In this document: positions 15,966 to 26,310 of the stretch, piece after piece
Numbering within the stretch: position 1 is the first letter of the stretch
Layout of the letters: each line of letters opens with the position of its first letter
Translations under genes and position numbers: made by a program
NCBI GenBank assembly: GCA_015057505.1
Contig: SVEG01000018.1
Location: 1 to 64,000, forward strand
From: Lachnospiraceae bacterium
GTDB taxonomy: Bacteria; Bacillota; Clostridia; Lachnospirales; Lachnospiraceae
Length of the DNA: 64,000 bases
Direction of reading: 5' to 3'
The notes under the pieces: generated by a model
Seen by the model: the letters and a program-made list of their open reading frames with translations, nothing else
Told to the model about the DNA's origin: nothing
Databases searched by the model: none

Positions 15966-18900
15966 ATGCCGGATACAATAACAAACGAGGCATACGAGCC
16001 GATGACATTTGATAAAATTAAAATCGGACTTGCTTCACCGGAAAAAATCCTCCAGTGGTCCAGAGGAGAGGTTTTAAAGCCTGAAACAATCAATTACAGA
16101 ACACTTAAGCCTGAGAAAGACGGTTTATTCTGTGAAAAAATATTCGGACCCAGCAAGGATTGGGAATGTCATTGTGGTAAATATAAAAAGATTCGCTATA
16201 AAGGTGTTATTTGCGATCGTTGTGGCGTAGAAGTAACAAAGGCAAATGTAAGACGTGAACGTATGGGTCATATTAAGCTTGCCGCTCCTGTATCTCATAT
16301 TTGGTATTTTAAGGGCATTCCGAGCCGTATGGGACTTATCCTTGATTTGTCTCCCAGAGTGCTTGAGAAGGTACTTTACTTTGCTTCTTATATAGTACTT
16401 GATTCGGGTAATACAGACTTGGAATACAAGAAGGTTTTATCTGATAAAGAATACAGAGATGCAGTTGAAAAATGGGGAGCTAATGCTTTCCGTGTAGGTA
16501 TGGGCGCAGAGGCCATTAAAGAGCTTTTGCAGGCAATCGATCTTGAGAAGGACGCAGAAGAATTGAAGAAAGGTCTTAGGGAGTCTTCAGGACAGAAGCG
16601 TGCAAGAATTATTAAAAGACTTGAGGTTGTTGAAGCATTCCGTGCTTCAGGTAACAGACCTGAGTGGATGATTCTTGATGTTGTTCCGGTTATTCCTCCG
16701 GATATCCGTCCCATGGTTCAGCTTGACGGTGGACGTTTTGCAACATCAGACCTTAACGATTTGTACAGAAGAATTATCAACCGTAACAATCGTCTTGCAA
16801 GACTCCTTGATCTTGGTGCACCTGAGATTATTGTTCGTAATGAGAAAAGAATGCTTCAGGAAGCAGTAGATGCTCTTGTAGATAACGGTAGAAGAGGCCG
16901 TCCTGTTACAGGACCCGGTAACCGTGCTCTTAAGTCGCTTTCAGACATGCTTAAAGGTAAGCAGGGACGTTTCCGTCAGAACCTTCTCGGTAAGCGTGTT
17001 GACTACTCAGGACGTTCAGTTATCGTAGTAGGACCCGAACTTAAGATTTATCAGTGCGGTCTCCCGAAGGAGATGGCTATTGAGCTTTTCAAACCTTTCG
17101 TTATGAAAGAGCTTGTTGCTAATGGAACAGCTCATAATATAAAGAGTGCAAAGAAGATGGTTGAGCGTCTTCAGAGCGAAGTATGGGATGTATTGGAAGA
17201 GGTTATTAAAGAACATCCTGTAATGCTTAACCGTGCTCCTACACTCCACAGACTTGGTATTCAGGCTTTCGAGCCGATACTTGTAGAAGGTAAGGCAATC
17301 AAGCTTCATCCGCTTGTTTGTACAGCTTTCAACGCCGATTTCGATGGTGACCAGATGGCTGTACATTTACCGCTTTCAGTTGAAGCACAGGCAGAGTGCA
17401 GATTCCTCTTGCTTTCACCAAATAACCTTCTTAAGCCTTCAGACGGTGCGCCCGTTGCCGTTCCTTCACAGGATATGGTTCTTGGTATTTACTACCTTAC
17501 AATGGAGCGTATGGTTGACCATTATGCTGACGAAGAGCTTCGTGCAAAGCTTTGGGATACCGAAAGCTACGAGTCTGAAGATGCAGTAATGGAAGCAGTA
17601 GCTGCAGGTAAGATTGCTAAAGATACAATCGTAAAGGTTAAAGCAAACAATTACAAGGAATTGGGAAGAGAAGTTCTTTGTTCAGCTGATGAGTTGTTCG
17701 GTAAGTACTTCCATAACCCCAACACAGCAATGCTTGCATATGAGAACGGAGAGATTACTCTTCATCAGAGAATTACGGTTCGTCGTTCAGGTGTTAATGC
17801 TAACGGCGAGGCTATTTCAAGTATTATCCGTACAACTCTCGGTATGTTAATTTTCAACGAAATCATTCCTCAGGATCTTGGTTTTGTAGATCGTTCGGAC
17901 GAGAAGAATGCTTTGGCACTCGAGGTTGATTTCCACGTTGGAAAGAAACAGCTTAAGAAGATTCTTGAGAAGGTTATTAATACACATGGTGCAACTAAGA
18001 CGGCAGAAGTACTTGATGATATCAAGGCTATGGGTTATCGTTATTCAACACGTGCAGCCATGACTGTATCAATTTCCGATATGACAGTTCCTCCGAAGAA
18101 GAAGGAGATTATTGCTGAAGCAGAGAAAACTGTAGAGAAGATTACAAAGAACTTCCGCAGAGGTCTTATTACAGAAGAGGGACGTTACAAAGAAGTTATC
18201 GAGACATGGAAGAATGCCGATGATGAGATTACAGATGCACTTCTTTCAGGACTTGACAAATATAATAACATTTACATGATGGCTGACTCAGGTGCCCGTG
18301 GTTCCGACAAGCAGATTAAGCAGCTTGCAGGTATGCGTGGTTTGATGGCTGATACAACAGGTCGTACAATCGAGTTGCCCATCAAGTCAAACTTCCGTGA
18401 AGGTCTTGACGTTTTGGAATACTTTATTTCAGCACATGGTGCCCGTAAGGGTCTTTCCGATACAGCTCTTCGTACAGCCGATTCAGGTTACCTTACAAGA
18501 CGTCTTGTAGACGTTTCGCAGGAGCTTATTATCCGTGAGGTTGACTGCTGTGAGAGCAGAGGCGAGATTCCGGGTATGGTAGTTACTGCGTTTATGGACG
18601 GTGCAGAGACCATCGAGAGCCTTGAAGACAGAATTCGTGGCAGATATGCATGCGAGACAATAACAGATCCTAAGACAGGAGATGTTATCGTTAAGGCAAA
18701 TCATATGATTACACCTAAACGTGCTGCTGCGATTATTAAAACAGGTGCGGATAGTGTTAAGATTCGTACAATTCTTACATGTAAGTCACATGTGGGTGTT
18801 TGTGCTAAGTGTTACGGTGCTAACATGGCTACAGGTCAGCCTGTACAGGTTGGTGAGGCGGTAGGTATTATCGCTGCTCAGTCAATCGGTGAGCCCGGTA

Positions 18901-19817
18901 CACAGCTTACGATGCGTACTTTCCATACAGGTGGTGTTGCCGGTGACGATATCACACAGGGTCTTCCCCGTGTTGAGGAGCTTTTTGAGGCAAGAAAGCC
19001 TAAGGGACTTGCAATTATTGCTGAGTTTGGTGGCGTAGCTACAATTAAAGATACTAAGAAGAAACGTGAAGTTATTATTACCGATAATGAGACAGGCAAT
19101 TCCAAGACTTATCTGATTCCTTATGGTTCCAGAATTAAGATTCAGGATGGCCAGGTTCTTGAAGCAGGTGATGAGCTTACAGAAGGTAGCGTTAATCCTC
19201 ATGATATCCTTAAGATTAAAGGTGTTCGTGCAGTTCAGGATTACATGTTACGCGAAGTACAGCGTGTATATCGTCTGCAGGGTGTTGAGATTAACGATAA
19301 GCATATCGAGGTTATCGTTCGCCAGATGCTTAAGAAAGTTAAAGTAGAGGATGGCGGAGACAGCGAATACTTACCGGGTGTTTCAATTGACGTATTGGAT
19401 TATAACGAGACTAATGAGAGACTTGAGGCAGAAGGCCTTAAGCCGATTGACGGTAAGCAGGTAATGCTTGGTATTACCAAGGCTTCACTTGCTACAAGTT
19501 CATTCTTGTCAGCTGCATCATTCCAGGAGACAACAAAGGTTCTTACTGAAGCAGCAATCAACGGTAAGATTGATCCGCTCGTTGGTCTTAAAGAGAACGT
19601 AATTATCGGTAAGCTTATTCCGGCAGGAACAGGTATGAAGCGTTATCGTTCGGTTAAGCTTGATACTGATAATCAGTTGATTCCTACAGAAGAGGAAGAG
19701 GCTGTTTATGAGGATCAGGAAGCAGAGATTGCTGATATTGAAGATGTAATTGCAGATATGCAGGACGCTGAAGACGATATCGAAGTTATGGAAGAGGAAG
19801 AAGTAACAGAAGAATAA
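15966..19817 (+). CDS. rpoC: RNA polymerase subunit beta'
   Basis: 1283 aa from the ATG at 15966, with AAGGGAG upstream; the in-frame GTG at 15957 overlaps that RBS. It shows the N-terminal zinc site [20 protein letters not shown], the catalytic [12 protein letters not shown] that binds Mg2+, the trigger-loop area [11 protein letters not shown] and the second zinc site [13 protein letters not shown]. The tail is very acidic. It is co-transcribed with rpoB and terminated just after its stop. The usual following genes rpsL-rpsG-fusA are not here. Confidence 0.98.
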   Translation: MPDTITNEAYEPMTFDKIKIGLASPEKILQWSRGEVLKPETINYRTLKPEKDGLFCEKIFGPSKDWECHCGKYKKIRYKGVICDRCGVEVTKANVRRERMGHIKLAAPVSHIWYFKGIPSRMGLILDLSPRVLEKVLYFASYIVLDSGNTDLEYKKVLSDKEYRDAVEKWGANAFRVGMGAEAIKELLQAIDLEKDAEELKKGLRESSGQKRARIIKRLEVVEAFRASGNRPEWMILDVVPVIPPDIRPMVQLDGGRFATSDLNDLYRRIINRNNRLARLLDLGAPEIIVRNEKRMLQEAVDALVDNGRRGRPVTGPGNRALKSLSDMLKGKQGRFRQNLLGKRVDYSGRSVIVVGPELKIYQCGLPKEMAIELFKPFVMKELVANGTAHNIKSAKKMVERLQSEVWDVLEEVIKEHPVMLNRAPTLHRLGIQAFEPILVEGKAIKLHPLVCTAFNADFDGDQMAVHLPLSVEAQAECRFLLLSPNNLLKPSDGAPVAVPSQDMVLGIYYLTMERMVDHYADEELRAKLWDTESYESEDAVMEAVAAGKIAKDTIVKVKANNYKELGREVLCSADELFGKYFHNPNTAMLAYENGEITLHQRITVRRSGVNANGEAISSIIRTTLGMLIFNEIIPQDLGFVDRSDEKNALALEVDFHVGKKQLKKILEKVINTHGATKTAEVLDDIKAMGYRYSTRAAMTVSISDMTVPPKKKEIIAEAEKTVEKITKNFRRGLITEEGRYKEVIETWKNADDEITDALLSGLDKYNNIYMMADSGARGSDKQIKQLAGMRGLMADTTGRTIELPIKSNFREGLDVLEYFISAHGARKGLSDTALRTADSGYLTRRLVDVSQELIIREVDCCESRGEIPGMVVTAFMDGAETIESLEDRIRGRYACETITDPKTGDVIVKANHMITPKRAAAIIKTGADSVKIRTILTCKSHVGVCAKCYGANMATGQPVQVGEAVGIIAAQSIGEPGTQLTMRTFHTGGVAGDDITQGLPRVEELFEARKPKGLAIIAEFGGVATIKDTKKKREVIITDNETGNSKTYLIPYGSRIKIQDGQVLEAGDELTEGSVNPHDILKIKGVRAVQDYMLREVQRVYRLQGVEINDKHIEVIVRQMLKKVKVEDGGDSEYLPGVSIDVLDYNETNERLEAEGLKPIDGKQVMLGITKASLATSSFLSAASFQETTKVLTEAAINGKIDPLVGLKENVIIGKLIPAGTGMKRYRSVKLDTDNQLIPTEEEEAVYEDQEAEIADIEDVIADMQDAEDDIEVMEEEEVTEE

Positions 19818-19836
19818 TTATATTTTTCACATAAAG

Positions 19837-19870
19837 CAGAGAGAACTGATATAGTTCTCTCTGTTTTGTT
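19837..19870 (+). terminator. Terminator after rpoC
   Basis: Perfect 11-bp stem CAGAGAGAACT (19837-19847) / AGTTCTCTCTG (19853-19863), 5-nt loop, then TTTTGTT. Confidence 0.92.
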
Positions 19871-19968
19871 AAAAAAGTAATAGGAAATATCAAAAAAATG
19901 CATTGTTAAGTCTTAAGAAATATGGCATACTTATAAATGTTGTGACACTTATTTGAGGAGACGAAGAT

Positions 19969-22086
19969 ATGCAGGAAAATATCAGACATCTGATTGATGA
20001 TTTGAATGGCAGTCTGGAAGAATATTCACCGATTCCTTTTTGGTTCATAAATGATGAATTAACAAAAGAAAAGTTACGTGGACAGCTCGAAGATTTTAAA
20101 AGCAAGGGCGTGGATGGGGTTGTGATTCATCCGAGAATAGGTATTCCTAGAGAACTTAAGTATTTGTCAGAGGAATATTTTGATTTGGTAGTACATACGG
20201 TAAAGTCTGCCGCAGAACTTAATATGAAGGTGGTTCTGTATGATGAGGGTATGTACCCGTCAGGCTCGGCTAACGGAGAGGTTGTTAGAAGCAATCCCGA
20301 ATTTGCTGCAGTTGGTATTACTCTTGCGGATTCTCCGGATGACGGCATCGTAATTGCGGGTCCCAGAGACGGTAAATATATTGTGGAGAAACCTTGTGGC
20401 GGAACTATCAGAGGCATACATTTCGGACAGGACGACGGAGAGTCTGATGCACCTGCGGCGGCAGATATACTTAATTCCAATGCTGTAAACAAGTTTATTG
20501 AGCTTACACATGATAGATATTATGTGCATCTTAAGGAGTATTTCGGTAATACGATAATAGGTTTCTTTACGGACGAACCGAATGTTCTTGGGCGTAATGC
20601 GCGAGGCTTCTTCCCATGGTCAAAGGGCCTCCTTGCCGAATATGAGGCGGCAGGCGGTAATCCTGATGAATTATGGTCACTATTTGCTAAAGAGCAAAAT
20701 GAAGTTACGGCATTTTATCGTGAGTTTATAAAACAACGTTTGAATAATATTTATTATAAAAGCTTATCAGACTGGTGTGTAGCACATGATATTGCACTTA
20801 TGGGACATCCGGCTGAAAGCGCAGATATTGACGAAGAAAAATATTTTCATATTCCGGGACAGGATCTTGTGTTTCGTTGGGTGTCGCCGGAGAAGGGCGG
20901 CACTAAGGGAAGAGACAGTGTTATGGGTAAATGTTCTTCAGATGCGGCAAGACATATGGGGCGAAGAAGGAATTCTAATGAATGTTTTGGTGTATGTGTG
21001 AGAGAGGGTATCCCGTGGTATTTCACAGGCGGAGATATGAAGTGGTTTATTGACTGGCTTGCCGTGCGCGGTGTTAATCTTTTTATACCGCATGCGTTTT
21101 ATTACAGCCTTAGAGACAGACGTAAGGACGAGAGACCGCCGGATGTCGGACCGGGTAATATATGGTGGGAACATTACAAACTTTATTCAGATTATATGAA
21201 GCGAGTTTCGTATCTCATGACCGATTCTAAGAATGCTGCAAAGGTTGCCGTGCTCTGTGAGAGCGGCAGAATGCCGATTGAGGAAGTAGAACCTTTTTAT
21301 GAGAATCAGGTAGAGTTTAATTATCTTCAGAAATGTATGCTTGACAAGTGTGAGATTCGTGATGGCAGGTTATGTGTTGCAGGCTATGAATATGATTATG
21401 TAATGGGCGATGATAAGCTTGTGCCTGAGGTTGAGCATATCAAAGATATTTCAGGAATCGGGCTGTGCGACAGGGACTTGCTTACAAAGAATCCTTGTGA
21501 GATGCTTCGTGCGACCCATCTTATTAAAAATAATGTGTCAATGTATTTCCTTGTGAATGAAGGCTATGGAACTATAGACGAGTCGATATCAATTCCCGGA
21601 GATATGGGGATAGTTGAGTATGATTTATGGACGGGTAAAACTTATGCAACAGAGTTACTTCCGGATGCAGATAATGCTTCCTGCGAGAGAGTTGCATTTC
21701 GTATTAAACTTGAATCTAGGGAAAGCAAGCTCTTTATCTGTACTTCGGAAGCATGTGCAGAGCTTACAACACGCAAGGAACCAAAGATAATTAATCTTAC
21801 TGAAAAGGCGGTTCTTACAGATGGGGATGAAACGCTTTATAAAAAGACCTATGTGGCTGAATATATTGCAGATGAAATTACAGGCGATGAGGTTATGGAA
21901 GTAAAGGCAGAAGAGATGGTAGAATGCTTCTGTAACGGTAAGTTTGCAGGTGTGAGCTTCTGGAATAAGCATCGCTTTGATTGTGGAGAATTATTAAAGC
22001 CCGGTGTTAACGAAATCAAATTCATTGTAACCGGTAACGCCGCCAACCGTTATACAGGTTATAGTATTCCGTATGGAATAGAATAA
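19969..22086 (+). CDS. Putative glycoside hydrolase, GH106-like
   Basis: 705 aa without signal peptide. The N-terminal TIM-barrel part carries features seen in GH106-type alpha-L-rhamnosidases and relatives: IPFWFINDELTKEKLRGQL, VVLYDEGMYPSGSANGEV and GFFTDEPN (the Glu is a candidate catalytic residue). A C-terminal beta-sandwich (about 600-705, ending VTGNAANRYTGYSIPYGIE) resembles galactose-binding-like domains. It is shorter than typical GH106 proteins (~1000 aa), so substrate assignment is uncertain. The gene is monocistronic between terminators; RBS GAGGAG. Confidence 0.6.
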   Translation: MQENIRHLIDDLNGSLEEYSPIPFWFINDELTKEKLRGQLEDFKSKGVDGVVIHPRIGIPRELKYLSEEYFDLVVHTVKSAAELNMKVVLYDEGMYPSGSANGEVVRSNPEFAAVGITLADSPDDGIVIAGPRDGKYIVEKPCGGTIRGIHFGQDDGESDAPAAADILNSNAVNKFIELTHDRYYVHLKEYFGNTIIGFFTDEPNVLGRNARGFFPWSKGLLAEYEAAGGNPDELWSLFAKEQNEVTAFYREFIKQRLNNIYYKSLSDWCVAHDIALMGHPAESADIDEEKYFHIPGQDLVFRWVSPEKGGTKGRDSVMGKCSSDAARHMGRRRNSNECFGVCVREGIPWYFTGGDMKWFIDWLAVRGVNLFIPHAFYYSLRDRRKDERPPDVGPGNIWWEHYKLYSDYMKRVSYLMTDSKNAAKVAVLCESGRMPIEEVEPFYENQVEFNYLQKCMLDKCEIRDGRLCVAGYEYDYVMGDDKLVPEVEHIKDISGIGLCDRDLLTKNPCEMLRATHLIKNNVSMYFLVNEGYGTIDESISIPGDMGIVEYDLWTGKTYATELLPDADNASCERVAFRIKLESRESKLFICTSEACAELTTRKEPKIINLTEKAVLTDGDETLYKKTYVAEYIADEITGDEVMEVKAEEMVECFCNGKFAGVSFWNKHRFDCGELLKPGVNEIKFIVTGNAANRYTGYSIPYGIE

Positions 22087-22091
22087 AATAG

Positions 22092-22136
22092 AAATAGGGC
22101 TGTGCAAAATTTGTTTGCAGCAGCCCTATTTTTATT
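22092..22136. terminator. Bidirectional terminator between convergent genes
   Basis: Stem AAATAGGGCTG (22092-22102) / CAGCCCTATTT (22121-22131) with an inner TGCAAA/TTTGCA stem. A and T runs on both sides serve the GH106-like gene and the convergent response regulator. Confidence 0.87.
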
Positions 22137-22749
22137 TGTTCTTATAGTAGAAAATGGCGAGCTGCGTGCGATCACGAAGCTCTAATTTTTCAAGAATCGT
22201 GCTTATGTAGTTGCGGACGGTTCCTTCACTTAAGAAAAGCTCACCGGAAATTTCTTTGTTACTTAGGCCGTCTGCAACAAGTGTAATAATGTCTATCTCG
22301 CGTTCTGTAAGGTCGTATTTTTCCATGGAAGAATATTTGTCCCATTGCATTTCGGGAAGTTTGGCAATGATTTCGTCACCAAATACACGCTGTCCGCTTT
22401 CTACAGCTTTAATGGCAGGGATGATGCTGTCGAAGTTCTGCTTGAGAAGATAGCCCTTGGCACCGATTTTGAGAGCTTTGATAATGTATTCGTTGTCTGC
22501 AAAAGTAGTAAGGTATAGGATGTGCGCATCGGGATATTTGAGTAAAATTTTTTCGCCGGCATCAACGCCGGTCATACCGCCCATTCTGATATCCATAAGC
22601 ATAAGCTCAGGTTTGAGTGCAGAATATGCTTCTATGGCTTCTTCTCCGCTATTGCAGATTTTTATTACGTTAAAGTTCGGAGTGCTTTCTAAAATGGTTT
22701 TGAGGGCACTGCATACCAACTTATCATCGTCAACAATAATAATATTCAT
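22132..22749 (-). CDS. Response regulator, NarL/FixJ family
   Basis: 205 aa. The receiver domain (1-~120) has acidic residues Asp7-Asp9, the phospho-acceptor Asp53 (LMLMDIRMGG) and conserved Thr/Lys positions (YLTTF, KGYLLK). A C-terminal LuxR-type HTH follows (~140-205), with LTEREIDIITLVADGLSNKEI and LSEGTVRNYIS. It is the partner of the kinase gene 31 bp upstream. No ABC transporter, the usual target of this class in Firmicutes, lies alongside. Confidence 0.92.
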   Translation of the reverse strand: MNIIIVDDDKLVCSALKTILESTPNFNVIKICNSGEEAIEAYSALKPELMLMDIRMGGMTGVDAGEKILLKYPDAHILYLTTFADNEYIIKALKIGAKGYLLKQNFDSIIPAIKAVESGQRVFGDEIIAKLPEMQWDKYSSMEKYDLTEREIDIITLVADGLSNKEISGELFLSEGTVRNYISTILEKLELRDRTQLAIFYYKNK

Positions 22750-22780
22750 TATTTATTCTCCTTTGTGGAATATGTGTGTC

Positions 22781-23887
22781 TTAAGCATCTTGTGAAGTGC
22801 CTGAAGATGCAGCTTCGTTTTTGGGTATTGTAATATAAATCATAAAACCTTCGGAACGGTCAATGTGAAAGTGTCCGTCGAGTGCTTCAATTCGTTCCCT
22901 GATACTGTTGATTCCCATGCCGGAATCGTCTTTTGAACCGTCTGGCAGAAAAACTTGCTTGCCGTTATCGTGGATTTTTATCTCGTATTCCTTGTCGTGC
23001 TCGGCAAAAGAAAGTGTAACAAGTGTTGCGGAGGAATGCTTCATAACATTGGAAAGCGATTCTTTTGTTATGGAAATCAGAGAGTATTTTGTTCGCATTG
23101 AAAAATCGTGTTCTATTGCGTAGTCAAGCGTTGTTTCACAAAAGGTAAAATGATGGCAGAGTTCTTTTAATTTTGCTTCCAAATCAAGAGAGTCTTCGTG
23201 GATATTGTGAATGCTTGCACGGATATTGTCCATGCCTGTGGAAAGAGTGTCCTTAACTGTTGTAAGGGCCTCCCGGGTGGTATCGTCTTTGCAAATTGCG
23301 AGAAGTGCACCAATCTGTAAAAGAGAACTTGAAATCAGATGGCCAACAGTGTCATGAATATCTCTTGCGATACGGTTACGTTCGTCAAGAGTAGCATTTT
23401 TAATCTCGTAGTCCTGTTTTTCAAGAAGGTCACGGTTGCGGGCTCGGAGGCGTTTTGTCATGGCAACAAGAGTGTCGCGCATGTTTATGTATTCCTGTTG
23501 GGAATCCTCGAGTTTTAGAGCTCTTTTTCTGAGAAAATACGAGAGTAATGTTAGTGAAAGTATGTAAAAAACAGAAATCAACGGATTGGACAGAGCCACA
23601 ACCACAAGGTTAGCAATTCCGAGAATAAGCATTGCTTTATAAGGAGTGCATATTAAATCATAGCTTATTACCGGAAATAAAAAAAACGCACTCGGATAGA
23701 AGAAACAAAGCACAGAATATACAAGGTAAGTTATGATATTTACGCTATCCTGATTAAAACAGGTTATGAGTGAACTAAAAAAAATAATTACAAGTATTGC
23801 AATTAGCGAGTCGGTAGAAAAGGAGACCGACAGAAGGAAAATACTGCTGCATATTAAAAGAATTATGCGGTCATATATTTTTTCCAT
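22781..23887 (-). CDS. Sensor histidine kinase, HisKA_3 (NarL-partner) type
   Basis: 368 aa from the ATG at 23887; AAGGAG lies just upstream, and the GTG five codons earlier lies upstream of that site. Several hydrophobic N-terminal segments (residues ~8-120) form the membrane sensor, with hardly any extracytoplasmic loop. A short coiled coil then leads to the HisKA_3 box with phospho-acceptor His178 (RNRIARDIHDTVGHL). The ATPase domain has N-box-like TKESLSNVMKHS and G-box DDSGMGINSIRERI. The lack of a large outer domain suggests membrane-stress or intramembrane sensing. Confidence 0.9.
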   Translation of the reverse strand: MEKIYDRIILLICSSIFLLSVSFSTDSLIAILVIIFFSSLITCFNQDSVNIITYLVYSVLCFFYPSAFFLFPVISYDLICTPYKAMLILGIANLVVVALSNPLISVFYILSLTLLSYFLRKRALKLEDSQQEYINMRDTLVAMTKRLRARNRDLLEKQDYEIKNATLDERNRIARDIHDTVGHLISSSLLQIGALLAICKDDTTREALTTVKDTLSTGMDNIRASIHNIHEDSLDLEAKLKELCHHFTFCETTLDYAIEHDFSMRTKYSLISITKESLSNVMKHSSATLVTLSFAEHDKEYEIKIHDNGKQVFLPDGSKDDSGMGINSIRERIEALDGHFHIDRSEGFMIYITIPKNEAASSGTSQDA

Positions 23888-24012
23888 GGATACTCCTTTC
23901 ACATAGTGTATTTATTATAATTATATATTATCGGCGTGAAAAAATAAAGTTGCATTTGTCATATATATCGTCGGATATACATGATATTTTACATAAAAAA
24001 TTGCATAAAATA

Positions 24013-24063
24013 AAAAGCAGTATATGTAGAATTGGTTAAGACAATTCCACATGTACTGCTTTA
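24013..24063 (-). terminator. Long hairpin terminator after the purine operon
   Basis: On the minus strand AAAGCAGTACATGTGGAATTG pairs with CAATTCTACATATACTGCTTT with few mismatches (arms 24042-24063 and 24013-24034), followed by a T-rich run. Each arm is about 21 bases. It closes the purine operon. Confidence 0.85.
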
Positions 24064-24088
24064 TGTTTAATTTAATCGCAAATTGTGC

Positions 24089-24802
24089 TTATGCATTCTT
24101 GTTAATAATTTTAGTCTCGTACTTGCCTGTAGCAAGATCAACGTATCTTACAAACAATGAAACCTTGTTATCTGCATTCAAGCTGTTCCAAAGAAGGTCT
24201 GTATATTCATTGATGTCATCGCAAACATTAACAAGCTCGGGTTCACCTGCAAAGCTCGGAAGTGGATTGCCGTCCGTCATGTAAGTGTGGATGAAACGGC
24301 CCTTTCCTGCGATGGGATTAGAGTATGCAAATGTATAACGGTTGCATGCTGCCGGGTCACCGTCGTCACTCTTTAAGATTGACATTGAGAAATCAAAGTC
24401 ACCGTTAGCAAACTCAAGTACACCTGAAATACGGGGTGTGTAGTTAGGACCGTCCGGCTCAAACTCTCTTGTGCGGAGAGACTCTTCAAAAGTCTTGCCT
24501 TCTTTCATGAGGTCGTAGATTGTATCTGTCTGGTCGCCGTTGGTTACAATTAATTTGTTGCCAAGTACGCGAACGGGAGCGTAGATGATTAAGCTCGGAT
24601 CAGTAAGCTTTGAAGGATCAAAAGCCTGTGTACGGATACCTTCGCCGTCTTCAACAAATACTCTGTTACGGCTGTTTTCGCTTCTACCCATGATAAAATA
24701 AGCGGTTACGGCCTTTTTGCCGTCCGGTGTTCTGCCGATGATGATTCCGCGGCCCGGATAAGAATTCTCTTTTAATGCTGTAGCTATATCTAACATTTTC
24801 AT
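24089..24802 (-). CDS. IMP cyclohydrolase, PurO-like
   Basis: 237 aa. It opens with NSYPGRGIIIGRTPDGKKAV and includes YFIMGRSENSRNR, the pattern of the stand-alone IMP cyclohydrolase family (archaeal PurO fold) that replaces the N-terminal half of bifunctional PurH. It would close the ring of FAICAR to IMP, the last step of purine synthesis. It lies 58 bp downstream of the AICAR formyltransferase gene in the same riboswitch-controlled unit. Confidence 0.85.
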   Translation of the reverse strand: MKMLDIATALKENSYPGRGIIIGRTPDGKKAVTAYFIMGRSENSRNRVFVEDGEGIRTQAFDPSKLTDPSLIIYAPVRVLGNKLIVTNGDQTDTIYDLMKEGKTFEESLRTREFEPDGPNYTPRISGVLEFANGDFDFSMSILKSDDGDPAACNRYTFAYSNPIAGKGRFIHTYMTDGNPLPSFAGEPELVNVCDDINEYTDLLWNSLNADNKVSLFVRYVDLATGKYETKIINKNA

Positions 24803-24860
24803 GTTTTAATCTCCTTAATTTAGTAATAATGTTCAGAACAAGGTGCTGAGCAGATTAGTC

Positions 24861-26033
24861 CTAGTGGTGGAATAAACGTACGCCTGTAAATGCCATTGCG
24901 ATGCCGTACTTGTTACATGTCTCGATTACATTGTCATCACGAACAGAACCGCCTGCTTCTGCGATATAAGATACACCGCTTCTCTTGGCACGCTCGATAT
25001 TGTCGCCGAACGGGAAAAATGCGTCTGAACCGAGTGATACACCTGACATTGTTGCAAGCCAAGCCTTTTTCTCTTCTTTTGTAAGAATCTCGGGTTTCTC
25101 TGTGAAGATAGCTTCCCAAGCGCCGTCTGCGAGTACATCCTCGTAATCGTCTGAAATATATACATCAATAGCATTGTCACGGTCAGGACGACGGATTTCC
25201 TCTTTGAAGGGAAGATTAAGAACCTTCGGATTCTGGCGGAGGAACCAGTTGTCAGCCTTGTTGCCTGCAAGTCTTGTACAGTGGATACGTGACTGCTGGC
25301 CTGCACCGATACCGATTGCCTGTCCGTCCTTAACATAGCATACTGAGTTGGACTGTGTATATTTTAATGTAATCATAGAAATCATAAGGTCGATGATTGC
25401 ACTCTCAGGAATATTCTTATTCTCTGTTACAATGTTGTTAAACATCTCTTTTGTTACCTGATAGTTGTTGCGGCCCTGCTCAAATGTTACACCGTAAACA
25501 TCCTTTGTCTCGATTTCTTCGGGAATGAAGTCTGGGTCCATCTTAATAACAACATATGTACCTTTCCTCTTGTTCTTGAGAATCTCAAGAGCCTTCTCTG
25601 AGTAAGAAGGTGCGATGATACCGTCTGATACTTCTCTTGCAAGGAAAGCGGCTGTCTGCTCGTCACACTCGTCTGAAAGAGCAACGAAATCGCCGTAAGA
25701 AGACATTCTGTCTGCACCACGTGCACGGATATATGCTGTGGCCATCGGTGAAAGCTCGATACCTTCAACGAAGTATACCTTCTGCAATGTCTCGTCAAGC
25801 GGAACTGCAACTGCAGCACCTGCAGGGCTTACATGCTTAAATGAAGCAGCTGCCGGAAGTCCTGTGGCTTCCTTAAGTTCTTTTACGAGCTGCCAGCTGT
25901 TAAATGCATCAAGAAGATTGATATAGCCGGGACGGCCATTCAAAATCTCGATAGGCAATTCGCCGTTTTTCATAAAAATTCTTGCCGGTTTCTGATTGGG
26001 GTTACAACCATACTTTAATTCAAATTCTTTCAT
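24861..26033 (-). CDS. AICAR formyltransferase (PurH formyltransferase domain)
   Basis: 390 aa from the ATG at 26033, with AAGGAG 7 nt upstream; an earlier in-frame start lacks an RBS. The sequence is the AICARFT domain only: KYGCNPNQKPARI, GLPAAASFKHVSPAGAAV, CVSKEG-equivalent absent, and IGIGAGQQSRIHCTRLA then SDAFFPFGDNI near the end. It transfers a formyl group from 10-formyl-THF to AICAR. The MGS-like cyclohydrolase half of bifunctional PurH is missing and is supplied by the downstream PurO-like gene. Confidence 0.92.
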   Translation of the reverse strand: MKEFELKYGCNPNQKPARIFMKNGELPIEILNGRPGYINLLDAFNSWQLVKELKEATGLPAAASFKHVSPAGAAVAVPLDETLQKVYFVEGIELSPMATAYIRARGADRMSSYGDFVALSDECDEQTAAFLAREVSDGIIAPSYSEKALEILKNKRKGTYVVIKMDPDFIPEEIETKDVYGVTFEQGRNNYQVTKEMFNNIVTENKNIPESAIIDLMISMITLKYTQSNSVCYVKDGQAIGIGAGQQSRIHCTRLAGNKADNWFLRQNPKVLNLPFKEEIRRPDRDNAIDVYISDDYEDVLADGAWEAIFTEKPEILTKEEKKAWLATMSGVSLGSDAFFPFGDNIERAKRSGVSYIAEAGGSVRDDNVIETCNKYGIAMAFTGVRLFHH

Positions 26034-26101
26034 CTGTTTTCTCCTTTTCTCCGATACAGTTATGAAATTTGTAGAATCCATTAAGACTTACTCCGGATAT
26101 G

Positions 26102-26198
26102 AAAAAAGAGCCTGCTTCCCGGACTTCTACTGCCCAGACGGTCGGCTCATAAAAGTTATACTCCCTGTGGTCAATTCCACTTCCGTCAGTTGTATAAC
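26102..26198 (-). ncRNA. ZTP (pfl) riboswitch controlling the purine genes
   Basis: On the minus strand, P1 is formed by GTTATAC (26192-26198) and GTATAAC (26155-26161). It encloses ACTGACGGAAGTG and GACCACAGGGAG, the first conserved subdomain. After a short linker comes GCCGACCGTCTGGGCA (about 26131-26146), the hallmark of the pfl/ZTP second subdomain. GAGCC (within that arm) and GGCTC followed by six T (to 26102) can form the terminator. ZMP/ZTP accumulates when 10-formyl-THF is low, and binding should allow read-through into the AICAR formyltransferase gene. Confidence 0.88.
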
Positions 26199-26205
26199 CA
26201 AGATT

Positions 26206-26234
26206 ATCTTAGCATTATTTTTTGTCTTAATCAA
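26206..26234 (-). promoter_or_regulatory. Promoter of the riboswitch-purine operon
   Basis: On the minus strand TTGATT (26229-26234), 17-bp spacer, TAAGAT (26206-26211). The start would fall a few bases before the riboswitch P1. Confidence 0.65.
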
Positions 26235-26310
26235 GTACCAAAGTACGCATATTACGATTTTTTTTAACATATGATAGAAAAGAATTTCCAAATACTAATG
26301 GAGGGGCATC

